DNA of 6,240 nucleotides from Bacteroidales bacterium (GTDB lineage: Bacteria; Bacteroidota; Bacteroidia; Bacteroidales; JAOZTL01): assembly GCA_029942205.1 (NCBI GenBank), contig JAOZTL010000201.1, forward strand, positions 1 through 6,240. The letters run 5' to 3'. Below, piece by piece: positions 6,030-6,240 of the stretch. The number at the start of each line of letters is the position of its first letter. Position 1 is the first letter of the stretch. The notes beneath the pieces are model-generated. The model was not told the DNA's origin, made no database searches, and saw nothing but the letters and a program-made list of their open reading frames with translations. The translations under genes were made by a program, and so were the position numbers.

Positions 6030-6240
6030 CTAAAATTTCGGGCAACTTATTGTCCCTACTCTACTATTTTTTTCTATGCAATCAAACTGATAAATGAGTG
6101 AAATTTCATGCGAACCAAGGCTTTTTCCCATCAGCTTAGAGAGAGATAAATCGAGGCTGTACGCTATTTTTATTTTAGAAAAATCCATGCCAAAAAGAAC
6201 AATAAAAGCATCGTAACTTAATGATAAATTTTGACGAAAT
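6030..6240 (-). CDS. PorP/SprF-family type IX secretion membrane protein (C-terminal 69 residues)
   Basis: Only the 3' end of this gene is in the window; the reading frame is open to the right edge at 6239. The 69 visible residues include YSLDLSLSKLMGKSLGSHEISLIYQF and end ISCPKF. The 'SYD/LD-lslSkL...GSHEISLiY-F...CPkF' ending is the signature of the C terminus of PorP/SprF proteins. These are outer-membrane beta-barrel proteins that associate with T9SS components or gliding adhesins. It lies 119 nt upstream of gldJ on the same strand, with no terminator seen between them, so the two may form an operon. Bacteroidota often encode several paralogues, so the specific symbol (porP or sprF) is left open. 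Confidence 0.85.
   Translation of the reverse strand, partial: FRQNLSLSYDAFIVLFGMDFSKIKIAYSLDLSLSKLMGKSLGSHEISLIYQFDCIEKNSRVGTISCPKF

Overview
This is an AT-rich window from a member of the Bacteroidota. It is probably a gliding or type IX secretion (T9SS)-capable lineage of the Flavobacteriia or marine Bacteroidales type. The evidence is a GldJ lipoprotein, the C-terminal end of a PorP/SprF-family protein, lipoproteins of Bacteroidota character, and promoter-like sequences resembling the Bacteroidota TTTG / TAnnTTTG consensus. The exact genus cannot be named from the sequence.

Layout. Positions 1-403 are non-coding and hold a short direct repeat, small hairpins and a candidate promoter. A forward gene (404-1759) encodes a probably surface-exposed lipoprotein with a fibronectin-like domain followed by a six-bladed Kelch propeller. 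Next is a 338-base intergenic region dominated by a nested imperfect palindrome of about 190 bp (1855-2045). Its right end runs into a good promoter candidate for the next forward gene (2098-2877), a small outer-membrane beta-barrel protein. That gene converges with a reverse-strand block: murF (4186-2903), a strong intrinsic terminator (4258-4293), gldJ (5910-4390) and the 3' end of a PorP/SprF-family gene that enters from the right edge (6240-6030).

How the genes relate. The reverse-strand pair PorP/SprF-like then GldJ is a piece of the T9SS/gliding apparatus. GldJ is an outer-membrane lipoprotein built on a formylglycine-generating-enzyme fold, and PorP/SprF proteins are outer-membrane partners of the same machinery. 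MurF makes the UDP-MurNAc-pentapeptide peptidoglycan precursor. It follows gldJ on the same strand, but the terminator separates the two transcripts. The two forward genes are cell-envelope proteins with no visible T9SS sorting domain and no clear functional tie to the reverse-strand block.

The least expected structure is the nested palindrome at 1855-2045. It looks like a small non-coding repeat element of MITE or cruciform type. Everything else is ordinary envelope and motility housekeeping, and I see no convincing novel multi-gene system.
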